Origin: a virus | Virus record (IMG/VR): IMGVR_UViG_3300010885_057925 | Coordinates: 107,518 to 171,517 of that record | Length of the DNA: 64,000 nt | Reading direction: 5' to 3' (one strand) | In this document: positions 56,238 to 63,942 of the stretch, piece by piece | How the letters are laid out: each line of letters starts with the position of its first letter | How positions within the stretch are numbered: position 1 is the stretch's first letter | Notes under the pieces: model-generated | Seen by the model: the letters and a program-made list of their open reading frames with translations, nothing else | Told to the model about the DNA's origin: nothing | Database searches by the model: none | Position numbers and translations under genes: made by a program

Positions 56238-56251
56238 TCAGGGACTCGATC

Positions 56252-56959
56252 ATGCCATCCGCGAAAGAATTCATACGAGCGTTCGAGCGAGCCACGGAAA
56301 CTTCATCGAAGTACGATGAATTTCGCAGCATGCTGCAATCTCTCGACGGATCGTTGGGTCAAGATTCACGGTCAGCCTCGATCAAGCTCAACACCAACAA
56401 AAAGGGATCCGACAGCAGGGTCGTTGAAGACGCTGTTCGTGAGAAATTTAAAGATAACCTAGGGAGAAGCAGGTACCCGGACGCTTTATTCGGCGCGATA
56501 CCAGTTGAAGTAAAGCATACTACCTCTGGGTTCGGAAAGCTGCCGACTGATTCATACGGTCTGACGAGAACTGACAAAAAATGGTACTTATTCGTCAAGG
56601 GTTCTGTCGACAGGGTGGAGAATGAAAACTTCACAGCGTGGTTGATGAGATCCGACTCGCTGTATCAGGAAATGACGCTGCTGCTTCGTGGCACGAGCCA
56701 GGGATCTTTATTTCCACACCAGGATCTCAATTCGATCGATCCAATGTCTGACGACGCGCTGGTGAATATCGAGAAGGAAATAAAAGATATCGCGAGCTCT
56801 CTGTCTACCTCCATCCTCAGGAAAGCGAGAGGAGAGGCCGAAAAGAGCGAGTCTGAGACCATGAGTCTCAGTAAGAGAGTGGGCATCAACAGGATCAGAT
56901 TCGACGTTAAGTTCGAGTCTAAGCTGCGTAAGATAATCTCTGATATAATCAACGATTAG
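56252..56959 (+). CDS. PD-(D/E)XK-like nuclease
   Basis: 235 residues. VVEDAVREKF, RYPDALFGAIPVEVKHTTS and GLTRTDKKWYLFVKG follow the order of a restriction-endonuclease-like core: Glu, then PD, then EVK. A helical C-terminal extension follows. Not tagged, but directly downstream of a tagged gene. Could be a homing, packaging or host-DNA nuclease. Its end overlaps the convergent gene by 11 nt. Confidence 0.65.
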   Translation: MPSAKEFIRAFERATETSSKYDEFRSMLQSLDGSLGQDSRSASIKLNTNKKGSDSRVVEDAVREKFKDNLGRSRYPDALFGAIPVEVKHTTSGFGKLPTDSYGLTRTDKKWYLFVKGSVDRVENENFTAWLMRSDSLYQEMTLLLRGTSQGSLFPHQDLNSIDPMSDDALVNIEKEIKDIASSLSTSILRKARGEAEKSESETMSLSKRVGINRIRFDVKFESKLRKIISDIIND

Positions 56960-58619
56960 TCTTGAGAGCGTCGTTTTCTTCTTCGTCCGGCTCCGCGAGC
57001 GCGAATTCTGGATTTCCCATAGCTGCAAGACGGTCTATGATCTTCCTGTACAGTTCACTGCTCTCCGGAATGTTCGAGAGCGGCGCTGCGACGGGCAACC
57101 TTGATTTTCTGCGACCTGTGTAGTTCTTTTCGTGAGTGTGCTCGCGACCTTCCTGTGCCCTGATCATAAGCAGGGGCGCACCGTAGATCGCAAGAGGCGG
57201 ATTGCTCTGGCTCCTGATACGGTCAAACACCCTTCGCATTTCGCGAAGCGTGATACCTGATTCCATGTTATCATCCGCTATGATAGCTATGTGCAAGAAG
57301 GACGGGAGCGTCTCCACGTCAGCCTCGATAAAATCAGCGACGTGGCGCCGGTTTTGAGAAGGAACTACGCTGATCGAAAAATCAGACTTGTTCGCAGCAA
57401 GCATCCGCTTCCGCCAGTCTGGAATATCTCCTCGACGTTCATCCTCAAAATCTTTTATCAGATCGCCAACGGTCAAGCGACTCGGAACCGCCTGCTTCCC
57501 CCAGGCGTCCCACCTCTTTTTTATGAACGGGCTCAAGTTTGCGAGTTGCTGCTTCTGGACCTTCGAGAGATCGATTTCACCTGCGATGCCCTCCGCACCA
57601 GGGTTTGTTTCCTTAGCGAGGTCTCCGATCTGCTTAGCGAATTGCCTCGAGATGGTTTGATCAGCTTGAATTCCAGGATCCTGTGATACAGGGATTTTTC
57701 TGAACGATCTGTTGACGTCCACATCGGTCGACGTGAGGTAACCGTCAGGAAGCTGAAAATCTTTTATCGATTTCTCGAATCTTCTGATCTTCATGACGAT
57801 GTTCCTAACGAATTTCTGCGTAACCTCCGGGAATGAGTCTGGGTTTGCCTGAACTCTCTCGTACATCTTTCCGAATTTCTCTTTAGCGAGTCCAACGGCT
57901 TCCTCGTACTTTTTCTTTGCGAACTTTTCAAAGAAATAATCGTATGTCCCAAGTCTGTCGACGCCTTTGTTAAAAATGTCGATCGACTTTTTGATTTCTT
58001 CGGCGCATTCCTTGTAGGCGTTTTTGGAAAAATCTGACTTAGCTGTTTTTTTCTTGACCGAGACCCGTGACCCGATGTAGCGTGCCAAGCTGCTCCGAAG
58101 ACCTTCAACGTAATCGTTGACATGATTGGACGATGATGGGGTCACATAGATCGAGATTCTGGCTTCCTTCACTTCCTCTGGGAGATCTCCTCTCTGAACG
58201 CGTTCGTCAAGGTCGTCGACAATCGAACGGGCGATTATGCGGGTTCCGTCAGAGATATACTGCTGCATATCTTTTTCGGGTATCGTGTAGACAGTGTCAC
58301 GCTTACCCTTCAGGGCTTCAAGCACATCTTCGAGGTGGGAAGGGTAGGCCTTACTGTTACGTGCAGGCGCATTTTGCTGGAACGCGAACGCGGAACGGAT
58401 GGCGAAAACGTCTCCCGGAGACTTCTCCTGGAACTCCTTGAACTTATCGTCGGACGTGTAAGCTTCTCCGCTCTCACTCTTTCTCACAAAATGAATGTCG
58501 TTGAGATCCCAGGAGAGCGGAATCTGGTCACCAGGTTTAACGCCTGAGAGGTCGCCAACTTTGAAACCTTCGTTGACGAGGTAAGATCTGACGATATTTC
58601 TAAGAGTTCTTTCGTTCAT
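56949..58619 (-). CDS. Tagged protein, 556 aa, unknown
   Basis: About 556 residues from ATG at 58619. N-terminal tag variant NERTLRNIVRSYLVNEGF. The following segments (for example KPGDQIPLSWDLND and YVTPSSSNHVNDYVEGLR) suggest several small domains and a helical middle (about 200-330). SFLHIAIIADDNMESG looks Rossmann-like but I cannot name it. ATG lies eight nt after AATAATTA. Confidence 0.65.
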   Translation of the reverse strand: MNERTLRNIVRSYLVNEGFKVGDLSGVKPGDQIPLSWDLNDIHFVRKSESGEAYTSDDKFKEFQEKSPGDVFAIRSAFAFQQNAPARNSKAYPSHLEDVLEALKGKRDTVYTIPEKDMQQYISDGTRIIARSIVDDLDERVQRGDLPEEVKEARISIYVTPSSSNHVNDYVEGLRSSLARYIGSRVSVKKKTAKSDFSKNAYKECAEEIKKSIDIFNKGVDRLGTYDYFFEKFAKKKYEEAVGLAKEKFGKMYERVQANPDSFPEVTQKFVRNIVMKIRRFEKSIKDFQLPDGYLTSTDVDVNRSFRKIPVSQDPGIQADQTISRQFAKQIGDLAKETNPGAEGIAGEIDLSKVQKQQLANLSPFIKKRWDAWGKQAVPSRLTVGDLIKDFEDERRGDIPDWRKRMLAANKSDFSISVVPSQNRRHVADFIEADVETLPSFLHIAIIADDNMESGITLREMRRVFDRIRSQSNPPLAIYGAPLLMIRAQEGREHTHEKNYTGRRKSRLPVAAPLSNIPESSELYRKIIDRLAAMGNPEFALAEPDEEENDALKTNR

Positions 58620-58627
58620 CACACGAT

Positions 58628-58635
58628 TAATTATT
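58628..58635 (-). promoter_or_regulatory. AATAATTA element before tagged 556-aa protein
   Basis: AATAATTA, ATCGTGTG, ATG at 58619 on the minus strand. It lies at the stop region of the upstream gene. Confidence 0.45.
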
Positions 58636-58639
58636 CGAA

Positions 58640-59455
58640 TCAATCGTCTTTAGCGTCTTTGCCAAGCTCGTTAAGGGCCCAATCGACCTCGTAGGTGAAA
58701 GATCCACCGTAGCGACGCTCCTGAATGATCTCCTTCCATTTTCCGATGAAGAAGATCAGCTCCTCCTTTCGCACCAGACCACGCTCTCGCAGCTTCTTAA
58801 CGCTGCTTTGAACGCCCAGAAGATGTTGCGTTGTCCACTTTCCTTCTCCGAAGTTGTTTCCTGCGTAAGCCAACCACCCAGTCAGGGATTCGTAAGAGTC
58901 GTCGGTGAGCCCCTCAAGGCCACGATGCTTCAAATACTTCAGAATGCGGCTTCCGAGAAAGGGAGTGTTGTTACGACCGACACGAAGCAGCCTCCTGCTC
59001 TCGATCTCGAACCAGTCTTGCGGGATGACAACATGCTGATGGTTGATCGCGACCCGACAGTTGACGATATCGAAGCTTGAGAGCGTCTCCTCGATCGTGG
59101 GCTGGATAAGCTCAGGATCATCGACAAATTGTACCTTCACTGTCTGATTCAGCTCCTTCGCGAAGCCGGCTTGGCTGCGACGGGCGTGCTTTGGAATCAG
59201 AGAAGCCGCATCTTCAGAGCTGTTGAAGAAGATGTCGATATCTCCTTGAGGCACGTAATCAGTCTCTTTGTATCCAGGGTGGAAGTACTGCTCCACAGGT
59301 CGATTGAGCATGAGATGTCGCGCGAAACCGCCACAGATCCAGCCACGATTGGCGAGCGCCTCGTCGACAACCGCAACTTTCTCGAGCGTGCGCCTGAGCT
59401 CGACATGCGCCCGGGAAGTAAGGGCGGACTCGAGTGGGATGAAATTGTAGCTCAT
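58640..59455 (-). CDS. Nucleotidyltransferase-fold protein (poly(A) polymerase head-like)
   Basis: 271 residues from ATG at 59455 (GGGAG upstream). WICGGFARHLML and then GDIDIFFNS give the GG and D-x-D motifs of polymerase-beta-type nucleotidyltransferases such as CCA-adding enzymes. The C-terminal half is helical. Located beside the tRNA region, so tRNA end repair is one possibility; antibiotic or protein nucleotidylation others. Confidence 0.65.
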   Translation of the reverse strand: MSYNFIPLESALTSRAHVELRRTLEKVAVVDEALANRGWICGGFARHLMLNRPVEQYFHPGYKETDYVPQGDIDIFFNSSEDAASLIPKHARRSQAGFAKELNQTVKVQFVDDPELIQPTIEETLSSFDIVNCRVAINHQHVVIPQDWFEIESRRLLRVGRNNTPFLGSRILKYLKHRGLEGLTDDSYESLTGWLAYAGNNFGEGKWTTQHLLGVQSSVKKLRERGLVRKEELIFFIGKWKEIIQERRYGGSFTYEVDWALNELGKDAKDD

Positions 59456-59457
59456 GA

Positions 59458-59535
59458 TCACTCCCGACCACGAAGGATGGTTACGATGAGACCCACAACG
59501 GCGGCGATGAGGGCGAAGATCCAGAAGTTCCGCAT
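59458..59535 (-). CDS. 25-residue membrane microprotein
   Basis: Frame from ATG at 59535 to TGA at 59458. One hydrophobic helix (FWIFALIAAVVGLIVTIL) and a charged end RGRE. AAGGAGG precedes the ATG and the promoter at 59556 lies directly upstream. Its stop overlaps the start region of the nucleotidyltransferase-like gene, so it is translated as the first gene of that transcript. Confidence 0.65.
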   Translation of the reverse strand: MRNFWIFALIAAVVGLIVTILRGRE

Positions 59536-59555
59536 GATTGCCTCCTTATGATACT

Positions 59556-59584
59556 AGTATACCACGGACGGCGCGCCGTTGCAC
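59556..59584 (-). promoter_or_regulatory. GTGCAA-N17-TATACT promoter
   Basis: GTGCAA, 17 bp ending GTGG, TATACT on the minus strand, upstream of the 25-residue membrane protein. The spacer contains the palindrome GGCGCGCC. Confidence 0.82.
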
Positions 59585-59586
59585 GC

Positions 59587-60312
59587 TTACTTGGGGGCGC
59601 GAACCAGAAGCGTTTTTACCCGAACGTTTGCGACCCCTGTTTTTGCCAGAACTTTGATCACGACGTCGCCCTGGTCGTTGAACAAAGGCTCTTCCATGAT
59701 CGTGGCTGGGGCTCCGTTTCGATTCCAGCGAAGCGAGCCGATCGGATGCTTACCGCCCTCAAACTCGGCGATAGGACCCTTGAAGTTCTCCCGCGTGAAT
59801 TCCCAATCGTCAGGAGAGATCTTGCTTTCCGCGCGCCAGCGCCTGAAAATACCATCGAGCCGCGCGGAGATCACAGGTCTGGCTGACCAGTAGCTGTATG
59901 ATGAGAATCGCTTGCGCGCTGCAAGTCCCGCCAGCAGATGTCGAGACCTTTCACCCAGCTCAAGATCGGGCAGCGCATCGTTCACCTGCTTCCGGAGACG
60001 CTCGAGCTCAGACTGCGTGTGCTCGGTGAGCTTCCATCCTGCTTTTACTTTGTTGAGGACGCTCATGAGAGCGTTGACGGTATCTGGTCGACCAGAACGA
60101 GCTACGAGATTCTCAATCTCTGAGACAAGCGGAGCTACGGACTGGGGGCTACCTTTCGAGACAAGGTCATTGAGCCACCCCACGCCACCGCCCCGAGGCA
60201 TCTGATTCGTTTGAACAACACTGCGGAGAAAACGACCAGAGCTTGTCTCACCCAACCCGCACTGATCGTAGCGATCAGCCAGCTCTCGGACTTGATCCAT
60301 CGTGATTTCCAT
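59587..60312 (-). CDS. Hypothetical protein, 241 aa
   Basis: 241 residues, mostly helical in the first 130, with a C-terminal beta part (VVIKVLAKTGVANVRVKTLLV). No recognised family. AAGGAGACAGC precedes the ATG and a GTGCAA-class promoter lies upstream. Confidence 0.6.
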   Translation of the reverse strand: MEITMDQVRELADRYDQCGLGETSSGRFLRSVVQTNQMPRGGGVGWLNDLVSKGSPQSVAPLVSEIENLVARSGRPDTVNALMSVLNKVKAGWKLTEHTQSELERLRKQVNDALPDLELGERSRHLLAGLAARKRFSSYSYWSARPVISARLDGIFRRWRAESKISPDDWEFTRENFKGPIAEFEGGKHPIGSLRWNRNGAPATIMEEPLFNDQGDVVIKVLAKTGVANVRVKTLLVRAPK

Positions 60313-60331
60313 GCTGTCTCCTTATACAGCC

Positions 60332-60360
60332 ATATTACCATAGCTGCACGTGGGTTGCAC
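60332..60360 (-). promoter_or_regulatory. GTGCAA-N17-TAATAT promoter
   Basis: GTGCAA, 17 bp, TAATAT on the minus strand, 20 nt ahead of the ATG at 60312. Confidence 0.8.
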
Positions 60361-60365
60361 GATTT

Positions 60366-60602
60366 CTAGCTTAGGTGCATCCTTATGTCTGAGATCCTGG
60401 AGCGCGAGGCGTCCGTCGGCGTCCCGGCTGCGTCGGTCTCTAGGACAGCAAGTGCCCACAGCTTGCCATGATTCGGTCGAATCTTCATGATGTCGGACCT
60501 AATTCGCATCAGAAGCTCCTCATCCTCATGCGGTATGGAGGCCGAAATTGTCGAGTAGTATGACGTGCTGGTGATGGTGAAAAGGCAGTAGACTGGATTC
60601 AT
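60366..60602 (-). CDS. Hypothetical protein, 78 aa
   Basis: 78 residues, single small alpha/beta domain (VYCLFTITSTSYYSTISAS, then EELLMRIRSDIMKIR). Start overlaps the stop of the tagged gene upstream by 4 nt. Not recognised. Confidence 0.5.
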   Translation of the reverse strand: MNPVYCLFTITSTSYYSTISASIPHEDEELLMRIRSDIMKIRPNHGKLWALAVLETDAAGTPTDASRSRISDIRMHLS

Positions 60603-61354
60603 CCGGTGATATTAATCACGCGCTGCCGCGATTTTAGTGATTCTGAAATTTCAATGAAATTTTCTTCCTCTTCCTCTTCCTGCATGCTTGGAACATGCGA
60701 GATGTAGGTTCCCTGCGCTGACATCTCGTATTTCGATCCGGGCGATCCCTGAAAATGATCCTTGACGTCGCTTTCACGGACGATTGTGACTCTTCTCTCT
60801 GCTAATCCCGAGCTTTTTGCGATCTTTCCGATCTGCTTCCAGACTTGTACCGGGTTCTTCTCAACGTCTAAGTTCGGATTATCGATCTTCGCCTTCTCCT
60901 CGGCGGCGCGGTCGATCCCGCTCATGTCAGGGACGCTCTGAACCGTTCGAAGGTTCGGGTTGTCCTTCATCATCTTGTTGAGGTCATTACCAGATGCGGG
61001 GTCAGATGCTGCGATGTTGAGGATGGCGGCGGCAGCTTTTGCACGCTCCTTCGGATCTTTGGCTCCCTTCGTGCTGGGGTCGGTCCCGAATCCCTTGAGG
61101 TAAGTTTTTTTATCCTCAGGAGAGAGCTTGGAGATCTCTTTCCTCGCGTTGAAGACGCTGCTGCTTGTCTTCGAAGCAGCATCCTTCGCGTGCCTGTTTG
61201 CCAGCTCAACGCTCTTCGCGCGGGTCGCACTTTTCACGTCGGCTGGCATGCTGGTAGGATTTCCGGCGCCTGCTTCACCACCGAGGACGCCCTCGTTCAT
61301 CATCGAAAGCTCCTCACGTATGATTTTTCTAAGAGCTGATTCATCAAGCGACAT
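60599..61354 (-). CDS. Tagged protein, 251 aa
   Basis: 251 residues from ATG at 61354. Tag SLDESALRKIIREELSMMNEG, then a Gly/Ala-rich, mostly helical, low-complexity body with many Lys/Ala and DPASGNDLNKMM, and a Glu-rich QEEEEEENF before the end. CATACTTA element and TGGAGAA precede the ATG. Function unknown. Confidence 0.68.
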   Translation of the reverse strand: MSLDESALRKIIREELSMMNEGVLGGEAGAGNPTSMPADVKSATRAKSVELANRHAKDAASKTSSSVFNARKEISKLSPEDKKTYLKGFGTDPSTKGAKDPKERAKAAAAILNIAASDPASGNDLNKMMKDNPNLRTVQSVPDMSGIDRAAEEKAKIDNPNLDVEKNPVQVWKQIGKIAKSSGLAERRVTIVRESDVKDHFQGSPGSKYEMSAQGTYISHVPSMQEEEEEENFIEISESLKSRQRVINITG

Positions 61355-61376
61355 CGGGTTCTCCACTCGGCTAACC

Positions 61377-61384
61377 TAAGTATG
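61377..61384 (-). promoter_or_regulatory. CATACTTA element before tagged 251-aa gene
   Basis: CATACTTA followed by GGTTAGCCGAGTGGAG on the minus strand, 22 nt before the ATG at 61354. Confidence 0.55.
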
Positions 61385-61398
61385 CCTGATGAGTCAGT

Positions 61399-61995
61399 TT
61401 AAACGGAGAAGTAAGCGCCTCGGGTGTGTGCAACTCTATCGAGGTATTCTTCGCTGATTTCGGTCAGCGAGAATCTCATGTCTAGGGCGTCGAGAAGCGA
61501 GACGCGCCTCATCATGACCGGGCTACGAAATTTTCCAATCTCAACTTTTGAACCGCCACGGGCTTCTTCAGCGAAGATCCTGACGTGTGCTTGGACTTTC
61601 TCGGCTAGCCTAGGATCGAAATCGTTGATCGGACCCTCTTCGGAAATCTTGGCGATGCTCACCTGCATCTGTCCGTTTCGGTACCCGAAGTCGTGGAGGC
61701 TCATCCCCTCGTAGCCGACGTCCTTCACTGGAAATGGAACATGCCATGTGTTGCTCGCGCGGTTGCCCTCACGAAGCACATTCTTCCAGATCCACTCGGC
61801 CGTGCCTGGGCGATCTGGGTTCATGATGACGCTTGCCACGTCGGATTGACCACCGATGCGGAGGAGCTCGACGACCATTCGACCGTTGAGATCCTTGAGC
61901 TCAATCTTAGATTTAAGAGGAGGTTCCGATACCTCACGGAGACGTCGAAGCTCCTCACGGATGATCTGCCTCAGCTGTCTCTCATTGATCTTCAT
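61399..61995 (-). CDS. Tagged protein, 198 aa
   Basis: 198 residues from ATG at 61995. Tag KINERQLRQIIREELRRLREV, then a compact alpha/beta domain (VVELLRIGGQSDVASVIM and YEGMSLHDFGYRNGQM). No known family. GGAG and TATATTTA upstream. Part of a run of similar tagged genes. Confidence 0.7.
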   Translation of the reverse strand: MKINERQLRQIIREELRRLREVSEPPLKSKIELKDLNGRMVVELLRIGGQSDVASVIMNPDRPGTAEWIWKNVLREGNRASNTWHVPFPVKDVGYEGMSLHDFGYRNGQMQVSIAKISEEGPINDFDPRLAEKVQAHVRIFAEEARGGSKVEIGKFRSPVMMRRVSLLDALDMRFSLTEISEEYLDRVAHTRGAYFSV

Positions 61996-62017
61996 GAAAC
62001 TACTCTCCAACGGATGA

Positions 62018-62025
62018 TAAATATA
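62018..62025 (-). promoter_or_regulatory. TATATTTA element before tagged 198-aa gene
   Basis: TATATTTA, then ATCATCCGTTGGAGAG, then the ATG at 61995 on the minus strand. Confidence 0.6.
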
Positions 62026-62070
62026 CGTCCTGTCTTTAAAATCAGCCAAAACGCTGGAACATGAGAAGCC

Positions 62071-62880
62071 TCAACGACGCCTTGGAAGTCCCAGTGAGTC
62101 CCGGACCTCGTCGTCGGACATCCTCTGCGGCTTCCTGGGAGGTGGCGGGGCAGCCACACCACCAACGCGTCGTATGGCGCCAGGTGATGGTGCACGTGGG
62201 GGTTCGGGAGCGGCGGGTGGTGGGGGTGGATTGCGCTCAGCCCGAGCCGCTCGACGCTCCTCACGCTCAGCCGCCCGCTCATCCTTCTCGCGTTGGGCCC
62301 CGATACCATCACGATGACGCTTCAGAGCGTAGTTTGCGGCTGACCAAGGATCCCTCATATTGGGACCGCCCAGGTGCACCATGAACGCGAACCCAACGTT
62401 ATGAAGCCACCGTGGGGGACTGTCCTTTGTGGCAGGGAACATGATATCGACAAGAGGTATCGTGTCTCCGGGTCGCACGCCGGGCACCCCCAGGGCAGAC
62501 GGATCCTTGTGGTGGACGGACGCGATAGTTCCCGGGTTCGTGTACGCCTCATCGTAGCCGTGCAGCGTCGGAATGATAACGTGATCGCCCTTGTTGAAGT
62601 AGATGTCGTTCTTGCCGAATATGGACTTGACATCGCCCGTCTTGCTCTCGAAATCCCGCTTCCACGGCCGCGTCATGTCGCCGTCGTTGTACCAGCTGTT
62701 GAAAGCGGGTGAGCTACCGATGAAAGGGTTACTCTCGAAAGGGATGTGACGCTTGTTGGGTGTCCACTCGACGTCCTCCTTCGTCCTCACGCTGTAGCCG
62801 TGCCTGTTCCTGATAGCCTCATCGAGCTGCTCGAGCTCCTCACGGATGATCTGCCTCAGCTGCCCCTCGTTGATCCTCAT
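62071..62880 (-). CDS. Tagged proline-rich protein, 269 aa
   Basis: 269 residues from ATG at 62880. Tag RINEGQLRQIIREELEQLDEA. A central domain with HIPFESNPFIGSS and DHVIIPTLHGYDEAYTNP that may be a small beta barrel, then a charged ERAAEREERRAARAER helix and a C-terminal Pro-rich tail. GGAG and TATATTTA upstream. Function unknown. Confidence 0.7.
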   Translation of the reverse strand: MRINEGQLRQIIREELEQLDEAIRNRHGYSVRTKEDVEWTPNKRHIPFESNPFIGSSPAFNSWYNDGDMTRPWKRDFESKTGDVKSIFGKNDIYFNKGDHVIIPTLHGYDEAYTNPGTIASVHHKDPSALGVPGVRPGDTIPLVDIMFPATKDSPPRWLHNVGFAFMVHLGGPNMRDPWSAANYALKRHRDGIGAQREKDERAAEREERRAARAERNPPPPPAAPEPPRAPSPGAIRRVGGVAAPPPPRKPQRMSDDEVRDSLGLPRRR

Positions 62881-62901
62881 GAAAACCGCTCCAACGGATC
62901 C

Positions 62902-62909
62902 TAAATATA
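62902..62909 (-). promoter_or_regulatory. TATATTTA element before tagged proline-rich gene
   Basis: TATATTTA, GGATCCGTTGGAGCGG, ATG on the minus strand. The element directly abuts the inverted repeat at 62909-62951. Confidence 0.6.
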
Positions 62910-62955
62910 GTGCCCCGGGGGGAACTTGGGAAGTCTCCGGCCCGGGGCACTTTTT
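62909..62955. terminator. Inverted repeat between tagged genes
   Basis: AGTGCCCCGGG / CCCGGGGCACT (11 bp) with a 21-base loop. On the plus strand it is followed by TTTTC, on the minus strand by the TATATTTA promoter element. Could end the transcript of the upstream tagged gene or insulate the promoter. Confidence 0.5.
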
Positions 62956-62979
62956 CACGCAGCGTGTGCCAGCGTGGAA

Positions 62980-63288
62980 TCAGCGGTTCATGATGTAGTC
63001 GCCCATCATCATGTTGACAGCGTAGAGCTCGCCCTTGCCGTCCTCCTGCGGGAACTCCTCCATACCGGAGTCCATCGTCGCGCCGAGGAGACGGTCGGTG
63101 CAGGACACCCACTCCTCCCACAGGCCGTCGACCTCGCTATCGCCGCTGTCGAGCATGGGCTCATCGCCCTGACTGCCACCGCCGTACCAGCCGCGGGCCT
63201 CACGCAGGGGCTTACGTGCGCCCCTCACCATCCTTGCCGCTTCCTGACGCACGATCCGGCGCAGGTCACCCTCTGTCAGTCTTGCCAT
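62980..63288 (-). CDS. Tagged small protein, 102 aa
   Basis: 102 residues. Tag ARLTEGDLRRIVRQEAARMVRG, then Gly-rich GWYGGGSQGDEP and an acidic helical end. No known domain. GGGAGA precedes the ATG; TATACTTA further upstream (63320). Confidence 0.68.
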   Translation of the reverse strand: MARLTEGDLRRIVRQEAARMVRGARKPLREARGWYGGGSQGDEPMLDSGDSEVDGLWEEWVSCTDRLLGATMDSGMEEFPQEDGKGELYAVNMMMGDYIMNR

Positions 63289-63319
63289 GATAAAATCTCC
63301 CTCGACGTAACGTCGAAAT

Positions 63320-63327
63320 TAAGTATA
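63320..63327 (-). promoter_or_regulatory. TATACTTA element before tagged 102-aa gene
   Basis: TATACTTA on the minus strand, 31 nt before the ATG at 63288. Confidence 0.55.
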
Positions 63328-63356
63328 TCGGTCAGGTCAAAAACCTCCTGGTGCGA

Positions 63357-63824
63357 CTAATCCCCACCCGGACCCGGGAAGTTCGACCAGTCCTTGCGAC
63401 CCGTTGAGATGCCCTGCAGGATCTTCTGCCTGTACTTCTCACGGACATCATCGTCATCATCGTCATCATCGTTGTCGGGCGCGGACTTGGTGGGCGCTGC
63501 CTTGGCCACGGTGGCCTGTGGTGCCGCGGGCTTCGCGGCGATCCCGAGCTCCCTGTGGAACATCTCCTTGTTCCTCATGATCGACGAGGAGACGAGAGAC
63601 ATCAGCGCGTTATCGTTTCCGGCGTTCGCCAGAATCAGCCGGAGCGTGACGAGCTCGGGACCGTTGAGTCCCAACGATTCCAGCTTGCCCATGAGGCGTC
63701 TGATGACCACAACAACCGAATCGGGATCGTCCGGCAGGCCGCTCTGTGTGTCGAAACCCTCGCGGAGCGTCCGTCGTGCCTCCTCCCGGACGATCTTTCT
63801 CAACTGTGATTCTGTGATTCTCAT
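63357..63824 (-). CDS. Tagged protein, 155 aa
   Basis: 155 residues. Tag RITESQLRKIVREEARRTLREG. A helical domain (VVVVIRRLMGKLESLGLNGP, LRLILANAGND) followed by an acidic run of nine Asp around residue 125. GGAG and TATATTTA upstream. Unknown function. Confidence 0.7.
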   Translation of the reverse strand: MRITESQLRKIVREEARRTLREGFDTQSGLPDDPDSVVVVIRRLMGKLESLGLNGPELVTLRLILANAGNDNALMSLVSSSIMRNKEMFHRELGIAAKPAAPQATVAKAAPTKSAPDNDDDDDDDDVREKYRQKILQGISTGRKDWSNFPGPGGD

Positions 63825-63847
63825 GTTAAATCCTCTCCAGCGATCCT

Positions 63848-63855
63848 TAAATATA
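63848..63855 (-). promoter_or_regulatory. TATATTTA element before tagged 155-aa gene
   Basis: TATATTTA, then AGGATCGCTGGAGAGG, then ATG at 63824 on the minus strand. Confidence 0.6.
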
Positions 63856-63942
63856 CGTAACGCGCGAAATTATGAAGCGGGGGATGGGCTTCCGGCCCGG
63901 AGCACTTTTGGCTGCTCTGTGCGCCAGCAGGGATCCGACCCC

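Noticed and set aside
59566-59577. Palindrome around GGCGCGCC as a possible attachment or origin site
   Set aside because: Short and located in a promoter spacer; no flanking direct repeats or integrase gene in the window.
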